DNA of 64,000 bases from Ahaetulla prasina (GCF_028640845.1 NC_080542.1:136764346-136828345), one strand, 5' to 3'; shown: positions 35,385-47,133, counted from the stretch's first letter. Notes: a model not told the origin generated them from the sequence alone. Program-made: numbers and translations.

Positions 35385-35566
35385 TCAACTTATTCTCCAA
35401 AGCACCTGAAGGCAGGTCAAGAAGTAATGGATGAAAACTAATCAAGTGGAGAACTAACCTACAAATAAAGAGAAATTTCCTGACAGTTAGAACAATTAAT
35501 CAGTGTAATAACTTGCCTCCACAAGTTGTGGAGTTGTGAAACTCCAACTTTGGAAGTTTTTATTTA
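35385..35566 (+). repeat. CR1 3' end, left piece, split by a LINE
   Basis: aacttattctccaaagcacc through tttggaagttttt is the CR1 3' region. It resumes at 41023 with aagaggttggataaccattt. The 5.5 kb between is the inserted L2-clade LINE. Confidence 0.85.
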
Positions 35567-35771
35567 TTTATTATTTATTTATTTATTTGTTCGTACTTTT
35601 ATACCGCCCTATCTCCCTAGGGACTCTGGGAGGTTTACAGCCAAATAAAACACACATATATATATACAGAATAAAACAGTAATTTAAAAAACTTATTAAA
35701 TAGGCCGAATATTTAAAATAGAAATATAAATAATAAAACCCCATTAAAACCAGATTTAAAATTTAAAAATT

Positions 35772-37325
35772 CTAGTCCAGTCCTGCGCAAATAAATAGAT
35801 GTGTCTTAAGCTCGCGGCGGAAGGTTCGAAGGTCAAGAAGTTGGCGAAGTCCTGGGGGAAGCTCGTTCCAGAGGGTGGGAGCCCCCACAGAAAAGGCCCT
35901 TCCCCTGGGTGTCACCAGTCGGCACTGCCTGGCCGACGGTACCCTGAGGAGTCCCTCTCTGTGAGAGCGCACGGGTCGGTGAGAGGCAATCGGTGGCAGC
36001 AGACGGTCCCGTAAGTAGCCCGGCCCTATGCCATGGAGCGCTTTGAAGATCATTACCAAAACCTTGAAGCGCACCCGGAAGGCCACAGGCAGCCAGTGCA
36101 GTCTGCGCAGGAGAGGTGTTACATGGGAGCCACGAGGGGCTCCCTCTATCACCCGCGCAGCTGCATTCTGAACTACCTGGAGTCTCCGGGTGCTCCTCAA
36201 GGGGAGCCCCATGTAGAGAGCATTGCAGTAATCCAGACGAGATGTCACAAGAGCATGAGTGACCGTGCATAGGGCATCCCGGTCTAGAAAGGGGCGCAAC
36301 TGGCGAACCAGGCGAACCTGGTAAAAAGCTCTCCTGGAGATGGCCATCAAATGGTCTTCAAAAGACAGCCGTCCATCCAGGAGAACGCCCAAGTTGTGCA
36401 CCCTCTCCATTGGGGCCAATGACTCCCCCCCAACAGTCAGCTGCAGCTGCAGCTGACTGTACCGGGATGCCGGCATCCACAGCCACTCCGTCTTGGAGGG
36501 ATTGAGCTTGAGCCTGTTTCTCCCCATCCAGACCCGTACGGCTTCCAGGCACCGGGAAAGCACTTCGATAACTTCGTTGGGGTGGCCCGGTGTGGAAAAG
36601 TACAGCTGAGTATCGTCAGCGTACAGCTGGTACCTCACACCGAAACCACTGATGATCTCACCCAGCGGCTTCATATAGTTGAACAAGAGGGGCGAGAGAA
36701 TCGACCCCTGAGGCACCCCACAAGTGAGGCATCTCGGAGTCGACCTCTGCCCCCCCGTCAATACCGTCTGCGACCGATCGGAGAAATAGGAGGAGAACCA
36801 CCAATAAACGGTGCCTCCCACCCCCAATCCCTCCAACTGGTGCAGCAGGATACCATGGTCGATGGTATCAAAAGCCGCTGAGAGGTCTAATAGGACCAGG
36901 GCAGAGGAATAACCCCTATCCCTGGCCCTCCAGAGATCATCCACCAACGCGACCAAAGCTGTCTCAGTGCTGTATCCGAAAGCTGGAGTGGAACGGGTCT
37001 AGATAGACGGTTTCCTCCAGGTACTGGGGTAGTTGACGTGCCCCACACTCTCTACAACCTTCGCCGCAAAGCGAAGGTTGGAGACCGGACGATAATTACC
37101 TAAAACAGCTGGGTCCAGGGAAGGCTTCTTGAGGAGAGGCCTCACCACCGCCTCTTTCAAGGTGGCCGGAAAGACCCCCTCCAACAAAGAAGCATTCATA
37201 ATCCCCTGGAGCCAGCCTCGTGTCACCTCCTGAGTGGCCAGCACCAACCAGGAGGGACACGGGTCCAGTAAACATGTGGTGACGTTCAACCTACCCAGCA
37301 ACCTGTCCATGTCCTCGGGAGCCAC
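35772..37325 (-). pseudogene. LINE reverse transcriptase, second in reading direction
   Basis: A 394-codon frame (36956-35772) has LSAAFDTIDHGILLHQLEGL, GVPQGSILSP and YADDTQLYFS. The N-terminal part is in another frame (37325-36999), so the protein is broken near 36960-37000. It lies downstream of a first, complete reverse transcriptase region, which no LINE ORF2 normally has. Confidence 0.9.
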
Positions 37326-37935
37326 AGGATCAAACTCATTCCAGTCTCAACAAGACAGCTCTCTGACATCTCACCTGGATCCAACCAATTTTGGTCCAGA
37401 CCATCCCGAAGCTGAACGATTTTGTCATATAGATAACCACTAAACTCCTCGACACGTCCCTGCAATGGGTCATCCCGCTCCCCCTGTTGAAGGAGAGAGC
37501 AAGTCACCCGAAACAGGGCGGCCGGGAGGTTATCTACCGATGCAATGAGGGAGGAGACGTAGCAACATCTCGCTTCCCTCAGTGCCACTAGGTAGGTCCT
37601 AGAATAAGACCTAACTAGTGTTCGGTCAGCTTCGGAACGGCTGGACCTCCAGACACTCTCTAGGCGTCTTCTCCGGCGTTTCATCCCTCTCAGCTCCTCG
37701 GAGAACCAGGGAGCTGGTTGAGACCTACGCCGGGTCAGAGGCCGCAAAGGCACGACACGGTCTAAGGCCCCCGCCGCGGCCCACTCCCAGGCCGCGACAA
37801 GTTCCTCGGCCGTGCCGTGAGCCAGATCCTCAGGAAACGGCCCAAGCTCCGTCTGGAACCTCTCCGGGTCCATCAGGCGCCTGGGGCGGAACCAACGTAT
37901 TGGTTCCGTCTCCCTGCGGTGTTGAGTGGCGGTCA
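35836..37935 (-). repeat. LINE duplication unit 1
   Basis: Lines up base for base at an offset of 2100 with 37936 onward for the first 650 bases. Contains the ORF2 linker (37873-37286), a broken junction near 36960-37030 and the reverse transcriptase and C-terminal region (36956-35772). The active-site YADDTQLYFS is near 36605-36635. A short match (agaagttggcg versus aggaagttggcg) marks the boundary. Confidence 0.93.
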
Positions 37936-39411
37936 GGAAGTTGGCGAAGTCCTGGGGGAAGCTCGTTCCAGAGGGTGGGAGCCCCCACAGAAAAGGCCCT
38001 TCCCCTGGGTGTCACCAGTCGGCACTGCCTGGCCGACGGTACCCTGAGGAGTCCCTCTCTGTGAGAGCGCACGGGTCGGTGAGAGGCAATCGGTGGCAGC
38101 AGATGGTCCCGTAAGTAGCCCGGCCCTATGCCATGGAGCGCTTTGAAGATCATTACCAAAACCTTGAAGCGCACCCGGAAGGCCACAGGCAGCCAGTGCA
38201 ATCTGCGCAGGAGAGGTATTACATGGGAGCCACGAGGGGCTCCCTCTATCACCCGCGCAGCTGCATTCTGAACTACCTGGAGTCTCCGGGTGCTCCTCAA
38301 GGGGAGCCCCATGTAGAGAGCATTGCAGTAATCCAGACGAGATGTCACAAGAGCATGAGTGACCGTGCATAGGGCATCCCGGTCTAGAAAGGGGCGCAAC
38401 TGGCGAACCAGGCGAACCTGGTAAAAAGCTCTCCTGGAGATGGCCATCAAATGGTCTTCAAAAGACAGCCGTCCATCCAGGAGAACGCCCAAGTTGTGCA
38501 CCCTCTCCATTGGGGCCAATGACTCCCCCCCAACAGTCAGCTGCAGCTGCAGCTGACTGTACCGGGATACCGGCATCCACAGCCACTCCGTCTTGGGGGG
38601 GTTGGGCTTGGGCCTGTTTCTCCCCCTCCAGACCCGGACGGCCTCCAGGCACCGGAAAGCACTTGATAACCGTTGGGGTGGCCCGGTGTGGAAAAGTACA
38701 GCTGAGTATCGTCAGCGTACAGCTGGTACCTCACACCGAAACCACTGATGATCTCACCCAGCGGCTTCATATAGTTGAACAAGAGGGGCGAGAGAATCGA
38801 CCCCTGAGGCACCCCACAAGTGAGGCATCTCGGAGTCGACCTCTGCCCCCCCGTCAATACCGTCTGCGACCGATCGGAGAAATAGGAGGAGAACCACCAA
38901 TAAACGGTGCCTCCCACCCCCAATCCCTCCAACCGGTGCAGCAGGATACCATGGTCGATGGTATCAAAAGCCGCTGAGAGGTCTAATAGGACCAGGGCAG
39001 AGGAATAACCCCTATCCCTGGCCCTCCAGAGATCATCCACCAACGCGACCAAAGCTGTCTCAGTGCTGTATCCGAAAGCTGGACTGGAACGGGTCTAGAT
39101 AGACGGTTTCCTCCAGGTACTGGGGTAGTTGACGTGCCACCATCTCTACAACCTTCGCCGCAGCGAAGGTTGGAGACCGGATGATAATTACCTAAAACAG
39201 CTGGGTCCAGGAAGGCTTCTTGAGGAGGCCTCACCACCGCCTCTTTCAAGGTGGCGGAAGACCCCTCCAACAAAGAAGCATTCGTAATCCCCTGGAGCCA
39301 GCCTCGTGTCACCTCCTGAGTGGCCAGCACCAACCAGGAGGGACACGGGTCCAGTAAACATGTGGTGACGTTCAACCTACCCAGCAACCTGTCCATGTCC
39401 TCGGGAGCCAC
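37830..39411 (-). pseudogene. LINE reverse transcriptase, first in reading direction
   Basis: Same domain as unit 1, in three frames (39411-38983, 39052-38537, 38576-37830). Breaks fall near 38590-38690 and 39060-39130. The C-terminal frame runs across the duplication junction (about 37936) into repeated endonuclease-side sequence. Confidence 0.9.
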
Positions 39412-40028
39412 AGGATCAAACTCATTCCAGTCTCAACAAGACAGCTCTCTGACATCTCACCTGGATCCACCCAATTTTGGTCCAGACCATCCCGAAGCTG
39501 AACGATTTTGTCGTATAGATAACCACTAAACTCCTCGGCACGTCCCTGCAATGGGTCATCCCGCTCCCCCTGTTGAAGGAGAGAGCAAGTCACCCGAAAC
39601 AGGGCGGCCGGGCGGTTATCTACCGATGCAATGAGGGAGGAGACGTAGCAACATCTCGCTTCCCTCAGTGCCACTAGGTAGGTCCTAGAATAAGACCTAA
39701 CTAGTGTTCGGTCAGCTTCGGAACGGCTGGACCTCCAGACACTCTCTAGGCGTCTTCTCCGGCGTTTCATTCCCCTCAGCTCCTCGGAGAACCAGGGAGC
39801 TGGTTGAGACCTACGCCGGGTCAGAGGCCGCAAAGGCACGACACGGTCTAAGGCCCCCACCGCGGCCCGCTCCCAGGCCGCGACAAGTTCCTCGGCCGTG
39901 CCGTGAGCCAGATCCTCAGGAAACGGCCCAAGCTCCGTCTGGAACCTCTCCGGGTCCATCAGGCGCCTGGGACGGAACCAACGTATTGGTTCCGTCTCCC
40001 TGCGGTGTTGAGTGGCGGTCAGGAAGTT
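37936..40028 (-). repeat. LINE duplication unit 2
   Basis: Second copy of the same 2.1 kb, slightly shorter through small deletions. It shares the lesions of unit 1 (the missing codon in LLFNYMKPLGE; the broken stretch near 39070-39130) and adds its own at 38590-38680 and 39130-39270. Active-site YADDTQLYFS near 38705-38730. Confidence 0.93.
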
Positions 40029-40741
40029 CAGGCGAAGGAGAAAGTGATCTGACCATGACAAAGGTTCAGTGACTAAATCCCTCAAGTCCAGATCCTTCAA
40101 CCACTGATCAGAGATGAAAATCAAATCCAGTGTGCCTCCCCCAATGTGAGTGGGGCCATCAACTACTTGAGTCAGGTCCAAGGCCGTCATGGAAGCCGTG
40201 AACTCCCGAGCAACTGTCGATGACATGCCGGTCGATGGCAAGTTAAAGTCTCCCATGACTATAAGTCTGGGGGTCTCCACTGCCACTCCAGCAAGCACCT
40301 CCAGGAGCTCAGGCAGGGCTGCTGTCACACCACAAGGAGCCAGGTACGTGACAAACAAGCCCATCTGACATCTATGACCCCACCTCACAAAGAGGGATTC
40401 ACACCGGCAATCTGAGGTACAGTGGTCTCCCTCGGCTCTAGACTCTCTCTAATAACAACCGCCACCCCCCCACCCCTACCCTGGGCCCTCGGCTGATGGA
40501 ATGCTTGGAAACCTGGTGGGCACATTTCAACCAGGGGCACACCCCCTTCAGTGCCCAACCAGGTCTCCATAATGCCCATAAGGTCCACGGCACCCCCCTG
40601 AATAAGATCGTGTATTAGGGGGGCCTTATTGACCACGGACTGTGCATTGCACAGCATCAGCCGAAGGCCTGGGCTCTGAGGATCTTGACCATCCGGGAAA
40701 CGGGAAAAGTCAGAGGGCTCGGGGCACGCGATCGCCTGCAA
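39372..40741 (-). pseudogene. LINE ORF2 N-terminus: APE-type endonuclease and linker
   Basis: Frame 40741-40385 has [20 protein letters not shown] and [10 protein letters not shown]. Frame 40388-39372 has VMGDFNLP (near 40240-40260), GTLDLIFISD and SDHFLLRL. These are the APE endonuclease motifs that nick target DNA. A frameshift near 40385 separates the two. Confidence 0.9.
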
Positions 40742-41022
40742 ACATCGAGCACGCGCCCCCAGAGAATGATATGAGCCCCCACTTCCGCCATATCTGCCCC
40801 TCCCACTTACCGTACAAATAGGACCACCCTCAGTAAACGGAACGCGATCCTCCCCCGTAACCTTCGAACCTATTAACTCGCAGCCGCGAGCACACGCAGG
40901 AACTGTAACCCCTCCCGACGGGCTACCCCCAACACCCGCCCTTACCCTCCCACCCCTTAAAAATGCCCTATCTAAAAAACCTCAAAGGCTCTTTCTCTTC
41001 GCATGCCACCTCTATGGCATGC

Positions 41023-41134
41023 TCTCTTAAGAGGTTGGATAACCATTTGTCTGAAGTGGCGTAGGGTATTCTGCCTAAGCAGGCGATTGGACTAGAAGAC
41101 CTCCAAGGTGCCTTCCAACTATGTTATTCCGTAG
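41023..41134 (+). repeat. CR1 3' end, right piece
   Basis: aagaggttggataaccattt, gattggactagaagacctcc and ttccaactatgttattc continue the CR1 left off at 35566. Confidence 0.88.
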
Positions 41135-41202
41135 ATCTATCATTCATATATTATCATCATCACATCCTGTGTTAAGCACATTGGGCGACAAATGTACTCC
41201 AC

Positions 41203-41729
41203 TGTCGTGTCCCACTCCTCCGCTGATGGCCGGGTCAGGGAAATCCGAATCAGGCGTGCCTCTGCAGCTCTGCCAAAGTCCTAGCAAAGTCCTCAAGACA
41301 GGCAGGAGACCAGAAAGTGACTTCAGCAAGATATGTTAGACTTTGCCTGACTCAGAGAATGCCAGAAAGCAGATCCTTTATATAGGCCATGGAGTGTGGC
41401 TCCATGACTCAGCAGTTATCCAGGCCTGCCCCTTCCTTTCCTTCTGTCGTCGCCGCCTATCAATTCTTCTGAAGCGAGGGTCACTCCAGTCGGCAGCTGT
41501 TGGTAATTGACCTCCCTCAGGCTCACATGCTGTGGGGGAGGGGGAGGGGTCTAGTTTCTCCGTTTGCCTGGGCATGGAGCCAGAGCTGGGGGCTGGAGGT
41601 GCTTCCTCCTCCTCAGCCTGTCTGGGCATGGAGCCAGGGCTGGGGCCGGGAGGCATACTAGGACATTCCTCAGCGTTCAGAAGCAGATAAGAAGGCCCCG
41701 GCTGCGGTGAGAGTGGGCAAGACACAACA
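41203..41729 (-). mobile_element. Solo LTR with exact 5-bp TSD
   Basis: TG...CA ends: plus strand starts TGTCGTGTCCC and ends CACAACA. Flanks tccac at 41198-41202 and 41730-41734 are identical. On the minus strand TATATAAAGG (near 41377-41386) is a strong TATA box, giving the transcription direction, with about 340 bases of U3 upstream. A related LTR starts at 63470. No internal coding region is attached. Confidence 0.9.
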
Positions 41730-41852
41730 TCCACCATTTTCAGTCCGCAGCTACAGTCTCTGCAGTCTTCCATTTAAGGTTGATGTTTTTCAGATTTTCC
41801 TCAAATGTTTGGCATCAGGTTTTCTTTGGTCTTTTTCTCAGACTATCTAGTG

Positions 41853-41986
41853 CAGGGGTGCCAAACTCATGTCGTCATGGCGGTGTCATGTGTCGTATTG
41901 CGACTTTTCCCCACTTCGCCAAACGGCATGGGCATGGCCAGGATGTGATGCATCTGGCCCATGGGCTGCGAGTTTGACACCCCTGA
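41853..41986. mobile_element. Short hAT MITE
   Basis: Ends CAGGGGTGCCAAACT and AGTTTGACACCCCTG, 134 bases. The flanks (atctagtg, attcatta) no longer match. It splits the RTE-like LINE. Confidence 0.8.
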
Positions 41987-42639
41987 TTCATTATCCTGTT
42001 GATTGTGGTTTTCATTGGACATTGCTCAATTATGCGGAGCAAAGCATATTCTTTGTTCTGTCAGTATTTCAGAGAGTATTTGGGAATTGCTTCTTTGTAG
42101 AATTTCATTGTTTGTACCATAGTCCTGATATGAGATACGAAGGATCCTTCTGAAACAACGTTGTTGGAAGATGATGATCTTATTAATAATTCTTGTTATA
42201 GATTTCATTGGTATAGATGGCAGTCGGTATGACAATGGCATTAAATAATCTGATCTTGGTTGTTGTTGTGCTTATAGCGGATGTGGTTTATATTGAGCGT
42301 ATTTGTTGGAAGACAGCAGTTGCTCTTTAGCTATTCAGCATTTCACGTCTGCTTCTGTTCTCCTATCTGTATCCATAATGCAGTCAAATTGTTTCACAAA
42401 TTTTAATGCCTGTCTTACTAATGTTACTGGAATGTTTTCTTGAATATTGCCAGCTTGCATTAGATGGTCTTGTCTTCACTAATTTTTTAAGCCCACTTTA
42501 CTTGCCTCTGTTTCAATTTCCAGTTCTTATCTTTCAGCTGTATCTTAGTGTTTGCAAGTAAAGCAATGTCATCAGCAAAATCTAGGTCATTTGTCTTGTT
42601 TATTCCACGGGAGATCAAAATCCAACTTACTCATTGCCT

Positions 42640-42827
42640 TTTTCATGGTATAGGCCACACTTGGAATACTGCATTCAGTTTCAGCGATGTAAAAAAGATG
42701 CTGAGACTCTAGAAAAAGTACAGAGAAGAGCAACAAAGATGATTAGGGGACTGGAGGCTAAAACATATGAAGAACGGTTGCAGGAACTGGGTATGTCTAG
42801 TTTAATAAAAAGAAAGACTAGGGGAGA
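42640..42827 (+). repeat. CR1 LINE, left piece, split by Gypsy
   Basis: ggccacacttggaatactgc to gaaagactaggggaga is the CR1 ORF2 end. It resumes at 47398 after the Gypsy element; compare the unbroken copy at 59790-59960. Confidence 0.92.
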
Positions 42828-43015
42828 TGTTATGTTTGGGTATTGACGAGGCAGGAGACCCGGTTAGTGACAACAGCTCTTTAATATAGTGTGACCCAGC
42901 AAAACTCTGGAGAAAAACCTCTCCTTATATACACTTCAGCCAGAGGCTGCATCCAATCAGAAGCGAGATACTTCCCGCCTAAAACTCCCGCCAAAACTTA
43001 CAGTAATACATTACA
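42828..43015 (-). repeat. Gypsy 3' LTR (in element direction)
   Basis: 188 bases, plus strand TGTTATGTTTGGG to ATTACA. Identical by eye to 47210-47397. Confidence 0.95.
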
Positions 43016-43028
43016 CTCCTTCCCTCCC
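43016..43028 (-). promoter_or_regulatory. Gypsy polypurine tract
   Basis: On the minus strand GGGAGGGAAGGAG lies directly before the 3' LTR, the place where plus-strand DNA synthesis is primed. Confidence 0.8.
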
Positions 43029-43055
43029 AGAAGGCACTTTGCCAATATTTACATA

Positions 43056-44121
43056 TTACTTCTCTACGTAGTCCTGCAGGTACGTGGGGCGTCTCCTGAC
43101 TCTCCCGGACCTGCGCAATTCACTTTCTGGAGTTGAGTCGAGCTTGCCGGAGGGGCTTTTCGTTCCTCTGAGCTCCTCCTCCCGGCCATCCGGCCCTGGA
43201 TTATTTGCCGGCTCGGACCTGCTGTCCTCTAGAGGGACCCGAGGGTGTCGCTGGACTTCGCCTGACTCAGATAAGTCTCTGTTTGGTTCTACGCTTTCTG
43301 TTTGTTCTCGGCTCCAGTCAGCTGTGGGGTTAATTAAATCATAGTCAGGGCTGGTCTCGCCTAATTCTGCCTTATCGCTCAATCTGTTTCTTAATTGATC
43401 TATGTGGCGCCTCCAAACTCTGCCATCGTCTATTTCCACTAGGTAAGATTTGGGGCCCGTTTTGTCTATGACTATCCCCCTCTTCCAGCTTGGGCCGTCG
43501 CTGTAATTATGTGCCCACACTGAGTCTCCTATGTTTAATTCCCGGATTCTATCTGGTTTTGTTTTGAACCCGTCCTGTACGTAGTTCGGGTGTAGCCGGT
43601 CTAGCGGGCACCGTAGCTTCCGCCCCATTAATAGCTCGGCTGGGCTGCGGCCGGTGGCCACACAGGGGGTCCTGTGTTGGACGGTTAGAATCGTCGATCT
43701 GTGCCTGCCAATCGCCGGGCCGCTTCGTGATAGCGCTTCTTTCGCACTCCAACAAAACGTTCAGCAAGGCCGTTCGGCGCGGGTGGAACGGCGCTGAGAG
43801 GGCATGTCGGATGCCCTCTTCAGCCAGGTACCCTTCAAATAATGCTGCGGTGAGCTGTGGGCCGTTATCGGACACGAGGGTGTCCGGTAGCCCGTGCGTG
43901 GCGAAAAGGTGTTTTAGTGCTGCAATGACAGCTCCCGCGGTTGTGGATTTCATTAGATGATCTCCAGCCATTTGGAGAATGCATCCACCACAATTAGAAA
44001 TGTTTGGCCGTGGAAGGGCCGCAAAATCAATGTGTATGCGGGACCAAGGGCCTTGGGGTTTCTCCCACTCCAACACTGGGGCCGAGGGTGGTAGTGGTCT
44101 GATTCCTGACATACCTGGCAT
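43056..44121 (-). pseudogene. Gypsy integrase, frameshifted
   Basis: Frames 44121-43549 and 43661-43056, plus 44162-43953. Motifs: HIDFA and VVDAFSKWLEI (first catalytic Asp region), DTLVSDNGPQL (second Asp), then a C-terminal module with GPKSYLVEIDDGRVWRRHID, the GPY/F type found in Ty3/Gypsy integrases. No chromodomain is evident; the end is a polar, Arg-rich tail. Two small losses near 44011-44022 and a shift near 43690 break the frame. Confidence 0.88.
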
Positions 44122-46420
44122 CGGCCAACCCTGTCACTGATTTCCTGTCCATTAGGGGCCACCAGACATAGCTCCTGGCTAGCCCTTCATCCTTACAATT
44201 CCTGGGTGACCCTCATGCAGTAGTTCCAGGACTTTTTTTTTCAGCTTCTCTGGAACTACCACCCTATCCCCCCAGAGCAGGCACCCCCCTTGCACAGACA
44301 ATTCCCCTCTTTTCTTTGCAAACTCTCTAAACGGTCGCCCGCGCAGCGGGCCATCCCTTGAACCCAACCGATTACAGTTCTTAAAACAATGTCGGTAGGA
44401 GGCCCGAGCCACTTCCTGCGATGTGACTGGGCCAGAGTCCCAAGAGTCAATTAGTAGAACGGGGTGCCCGGAGTAGGGTCCTCGATTTCCCGGCAATGGG
44501 CATCTGCTCAATGCGTCCGCATGCCCCAGCTCTTTCCAGGTCGATGCTGCAGTTTGTAAGAGTAGGCGGCCAGAAAATAGTCCATCTGGTCAGCCGGGTG
44601 ATAGTGCCACTGGCGTTGGGCGGTCGCCAGCCAGTAATCCCAATAGCGGTCTGTGGTCAGTGATAATTTCAAAGTCTCTCCCAAAACGTATTCATGAAAT
44701 TTTTCACCCTGACACTATTAGAGAGCCTCCTATCTAGCTGGCTGTAATTCCTCTCAGCCGGGACATCGCTCGTGAATAGAACGCTATAGGGGCTTCAGTG
44801 CCGTTTGGGAGTCTGTGGCTAAGTACAGCTCCTACTCCATAGGGGACGCATCACAAACCAATACTAACGGCAGTCTGTTGTTGTATTGTATTAACAGGCT
44901 ATCGCTTGATAGCAAACTTTTTACTGCCTCAAATGCCCTATTCTCTGACTTCCCCCACGACCAAGCAGTGTTTTTTCCAAGCAATTTATGCAGCGGTTCA
45001 GCAACGGTTGCCTTGTCTTTTAAAAACACGGCGTAAAAGTTTACCAGACCCAGGAAAGCCTGGAGTTCTGTCTTGTTTTTGGGTGCTGGGGCTCTTTATC
45101 GCCTTGACTTTGCTCTCAGTGGGTGAATCCTTTTTGTCTATTCTATAGCCCAAAAATTCAACAGATTCGACCCTATCTGACACTTGCTTGCTTTGACTTT
45201 TAATCCTGCCGCCCTAAAATTGCCAAAACTTTCCTTAACCGCTTCCCCAGTTCTCTTAAATCTTCCCTGATACCAACACATCATCGAAATAGTACGACTC
45301 GGTAACCCTTGTAGGAGCCGCTCCATCAAATTTTGAATAGCCCGGGCCACACTCACCCGAACTGTAACCGGGTGCACTTAAAGGCACCCGGTGCGTTACA
45401 ATGGTCTGGGCTTCAGCTGTGCTAGCATCTACGGGTAGCTGTTGGTACGCTTGTGCCAAGTCTAATTTGGCGAAAACTTGTCCGTGCCCTAGTGAGTGCA
45501 ATAAGTGTTGCACTACTGGAACTGGGTAGGCGCTTTTGCAATGCTTTGTTCAAGGTAGCCTTGTAATCAGCGCAAATTCTTATGGACCCGTCTGGTTTTA
45601 TAGGGTGACGATTGGCCTCCCATTTGGCATGGTCAACTGGCACTAGTATCCCCTGGCTGACTAATTTATCTAACTCTTTGTCGATTTTAGGTTTGAGTGC
45701 AAAAGGAACCCTCCTTGCCTTTAACCTAATGGGAGCTATTTGGGGGTCTAAATTGAAGGAGATAGGGGTCCCCTTGTACTTGCCTAAACGGTCCTCGAAT
45801 ACGCTGCGAATTCCTCCATTAGGGCGTTTTGCAGGTTGCATCCGCTCCGTGGACGCCAGTCACCCCATTCCCAACGCCTGAACCAGTCTAGCCCCAGCAA
45901 GCTTGGCAAGGTTCCCTCGACTAACGTGATGGGCAGGGTCTTTTCGTATGTCCCGTACTTGACCTCGACGGTCGTTGTCCCTCGAACAGGGATGCGGTTG
46001 CCCTGGTAATCCTGCACCCGGAGCCGTTGTTTCTGTAGCTTGCGCTTTGCGATGTCGGCAAGGCTTTCACAAAAGTGTCCCAGGACATGATTGTGATAGC
46101 TGATCCTGTGTCTACTTCCAGTCGCCACGGTACGCCTTCAATTGTCGGGTTAGTGAAGATCTTTTCTTCGATGCGGGTAGCTGCGTGGTCTATGGTAACA
46201 GTCATTCGGTTTGACTTCGCTCTTTCTTTCCTGGCCAATCGCTGGTCGCCTCGCCGATCTCGCGCTCTGATTGGCTGGTTTGAAATTTCGGCGGAATGTG
46301 GGGTTTGCATCTCTGACTCAGAGCCGCTCTGATTGGCCGATTTGAATTTTCGGTGGAAGGTTGGGGTGCTCGGCAGACTTGAGCCAGGTGCCCTTCCTTT
46401 CACACCGCCGCAAATGGCGC
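44122..46420 (-). pseudogene. Gypsy protease, reverse transcriptase and RNase H, frameshifted
   Basis: Protease: EVDTGSAITIMSW with the catalytic DTG at 46107-46115. Reverse transcriptase: AKLDLAQAYQQLPV (near 45470) and YYFDDVLVSG (catalytic Asp pair near 45283-45290). RNase H: LPLVLVCDASP (near 44840-44870). The integrase zinc-binding and LLHEGHPGIVRMKG region is in the frame 44511-44179. At least eight separate frames are needed to read through, so the copy cannot make pol as assembled. Confidence 0.88.
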
Positions 46421-47133
46421 CCCTGAACTTACATCTTTGGCGCTGATGTCGCCCGCAACTTCCGCATTCCTCCGGGTCTTCCTTGTCGATTTTCCGGTGT
46501 AGTGGACTTCTTCCTCCTCTTCGCTGGTTGACTCACGATAGGTTTCTTCGTGGTGGACTGTGCTCGGCTTTGCGCCCGCCATCGGCGTGAGTCGCTTTGT
46601 AAGGTGTCTGCTGCATGGTTGGACATCTCATGGGCTCTGGCTTCGTCCAGGCGTTTGCCAATGTCAGGTTGCTCTTGGCTAGCAACCGTCTCCTCAAACG
46701 GATGTCTCTGACCCCGTATAAGTTGTTCCAGCAGCTCTTCGTCCAGATCGCGGTACTGCAATGCTTGGAGGCTTGTCTCAGGGCTGCCATGTAGTCGCTG
46801 ATAGACTCGCCTTCTTGTTGCCTCGCTCCCAAACTCGTACCGTCGAACGTATTTGGACGGGGCTGGTGCGTAGTGATTCTTCAGGAGGGTCTGAAGGGTC
46901 TGCCACGATACGGAGTGTAGCGGTGTTGGCTCCGCTAGGGCTTCTGCGACGGCGATGACTGCGGACCCACAGTGGCTTATGAAGTAAGCCCGTTTGCGGT
47001 TGTCGGAGACTCCCTGTAGCTCGTTTGCCTCCAGGAAACTTTCGAAACGGGTCAAATATATTCCCCATGTCTCCTGGGCAGGGTCAAACGGAGCGGGTGG
47101 CGTGTAGCCGGTCATCGCTGCATTCGCTATCAC
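46421..47133 (-). pseudogene. Gypsy gag, frameshifted
   Basis: Starts MIANAAMTGYTPPAPFDPAQ and has the retrotransposon gag region ETWGIYLTRFESFLEANELQ to KYVRRYEFG. The frame shifts near 46826 (GARQQEGESISDYMAALRQA continues in another frame) and returns near 46750. The end has one CCHC-like knuckle, CGSCGRHQRQRC, near 46430-46470, with a further shift just after, near 46395. Confidence 0.85.

Larger units (their letters stand above)
35567..41022 (-). mobile_element. L2-clade LINE with an internal 2.1-kb tandem duplication
   Basis: Minus strand. Order in its own direction: short 5' region (to about 40745), endonuclease (40741-40029), a 2.1-kb unit with the linker and reverse transcriptase (40028-37936), the same unit again (37935-35836), then the 3' end with a TTTA-rich tail (35835-35567). 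It is related to the copy at 25024-26930 but carries the endonuclease. It is inserted in a CR1. Confidence 0.92.
41135..42632 (-). repeat. Old RTE-like LINE: C-terminal part, split twice
   Basis: Pieces at 41135-41202, 41730-41852 and 41987-42632 read on the minus strand as one decayed ORF2: MKKAMSKLDFDLPWNK, then DLDFADDIALLANTKIQL (reverse transcriptase active site, near 42560-42600), then RRILRISYQDYGTNNEIL and KWKTAETVA near the end. The two gaps are a solo LTR and a hAT element. The N-terminal half continues at 47748-48038 and 48962-49300. Confidence 0.78.

Noticed and set aside
41378..41773. Host gene on the minus strand
   Set aside because: The frame is inside a solo LTR with a clear 5-bp duplication; kept only as a finding about the LTR.
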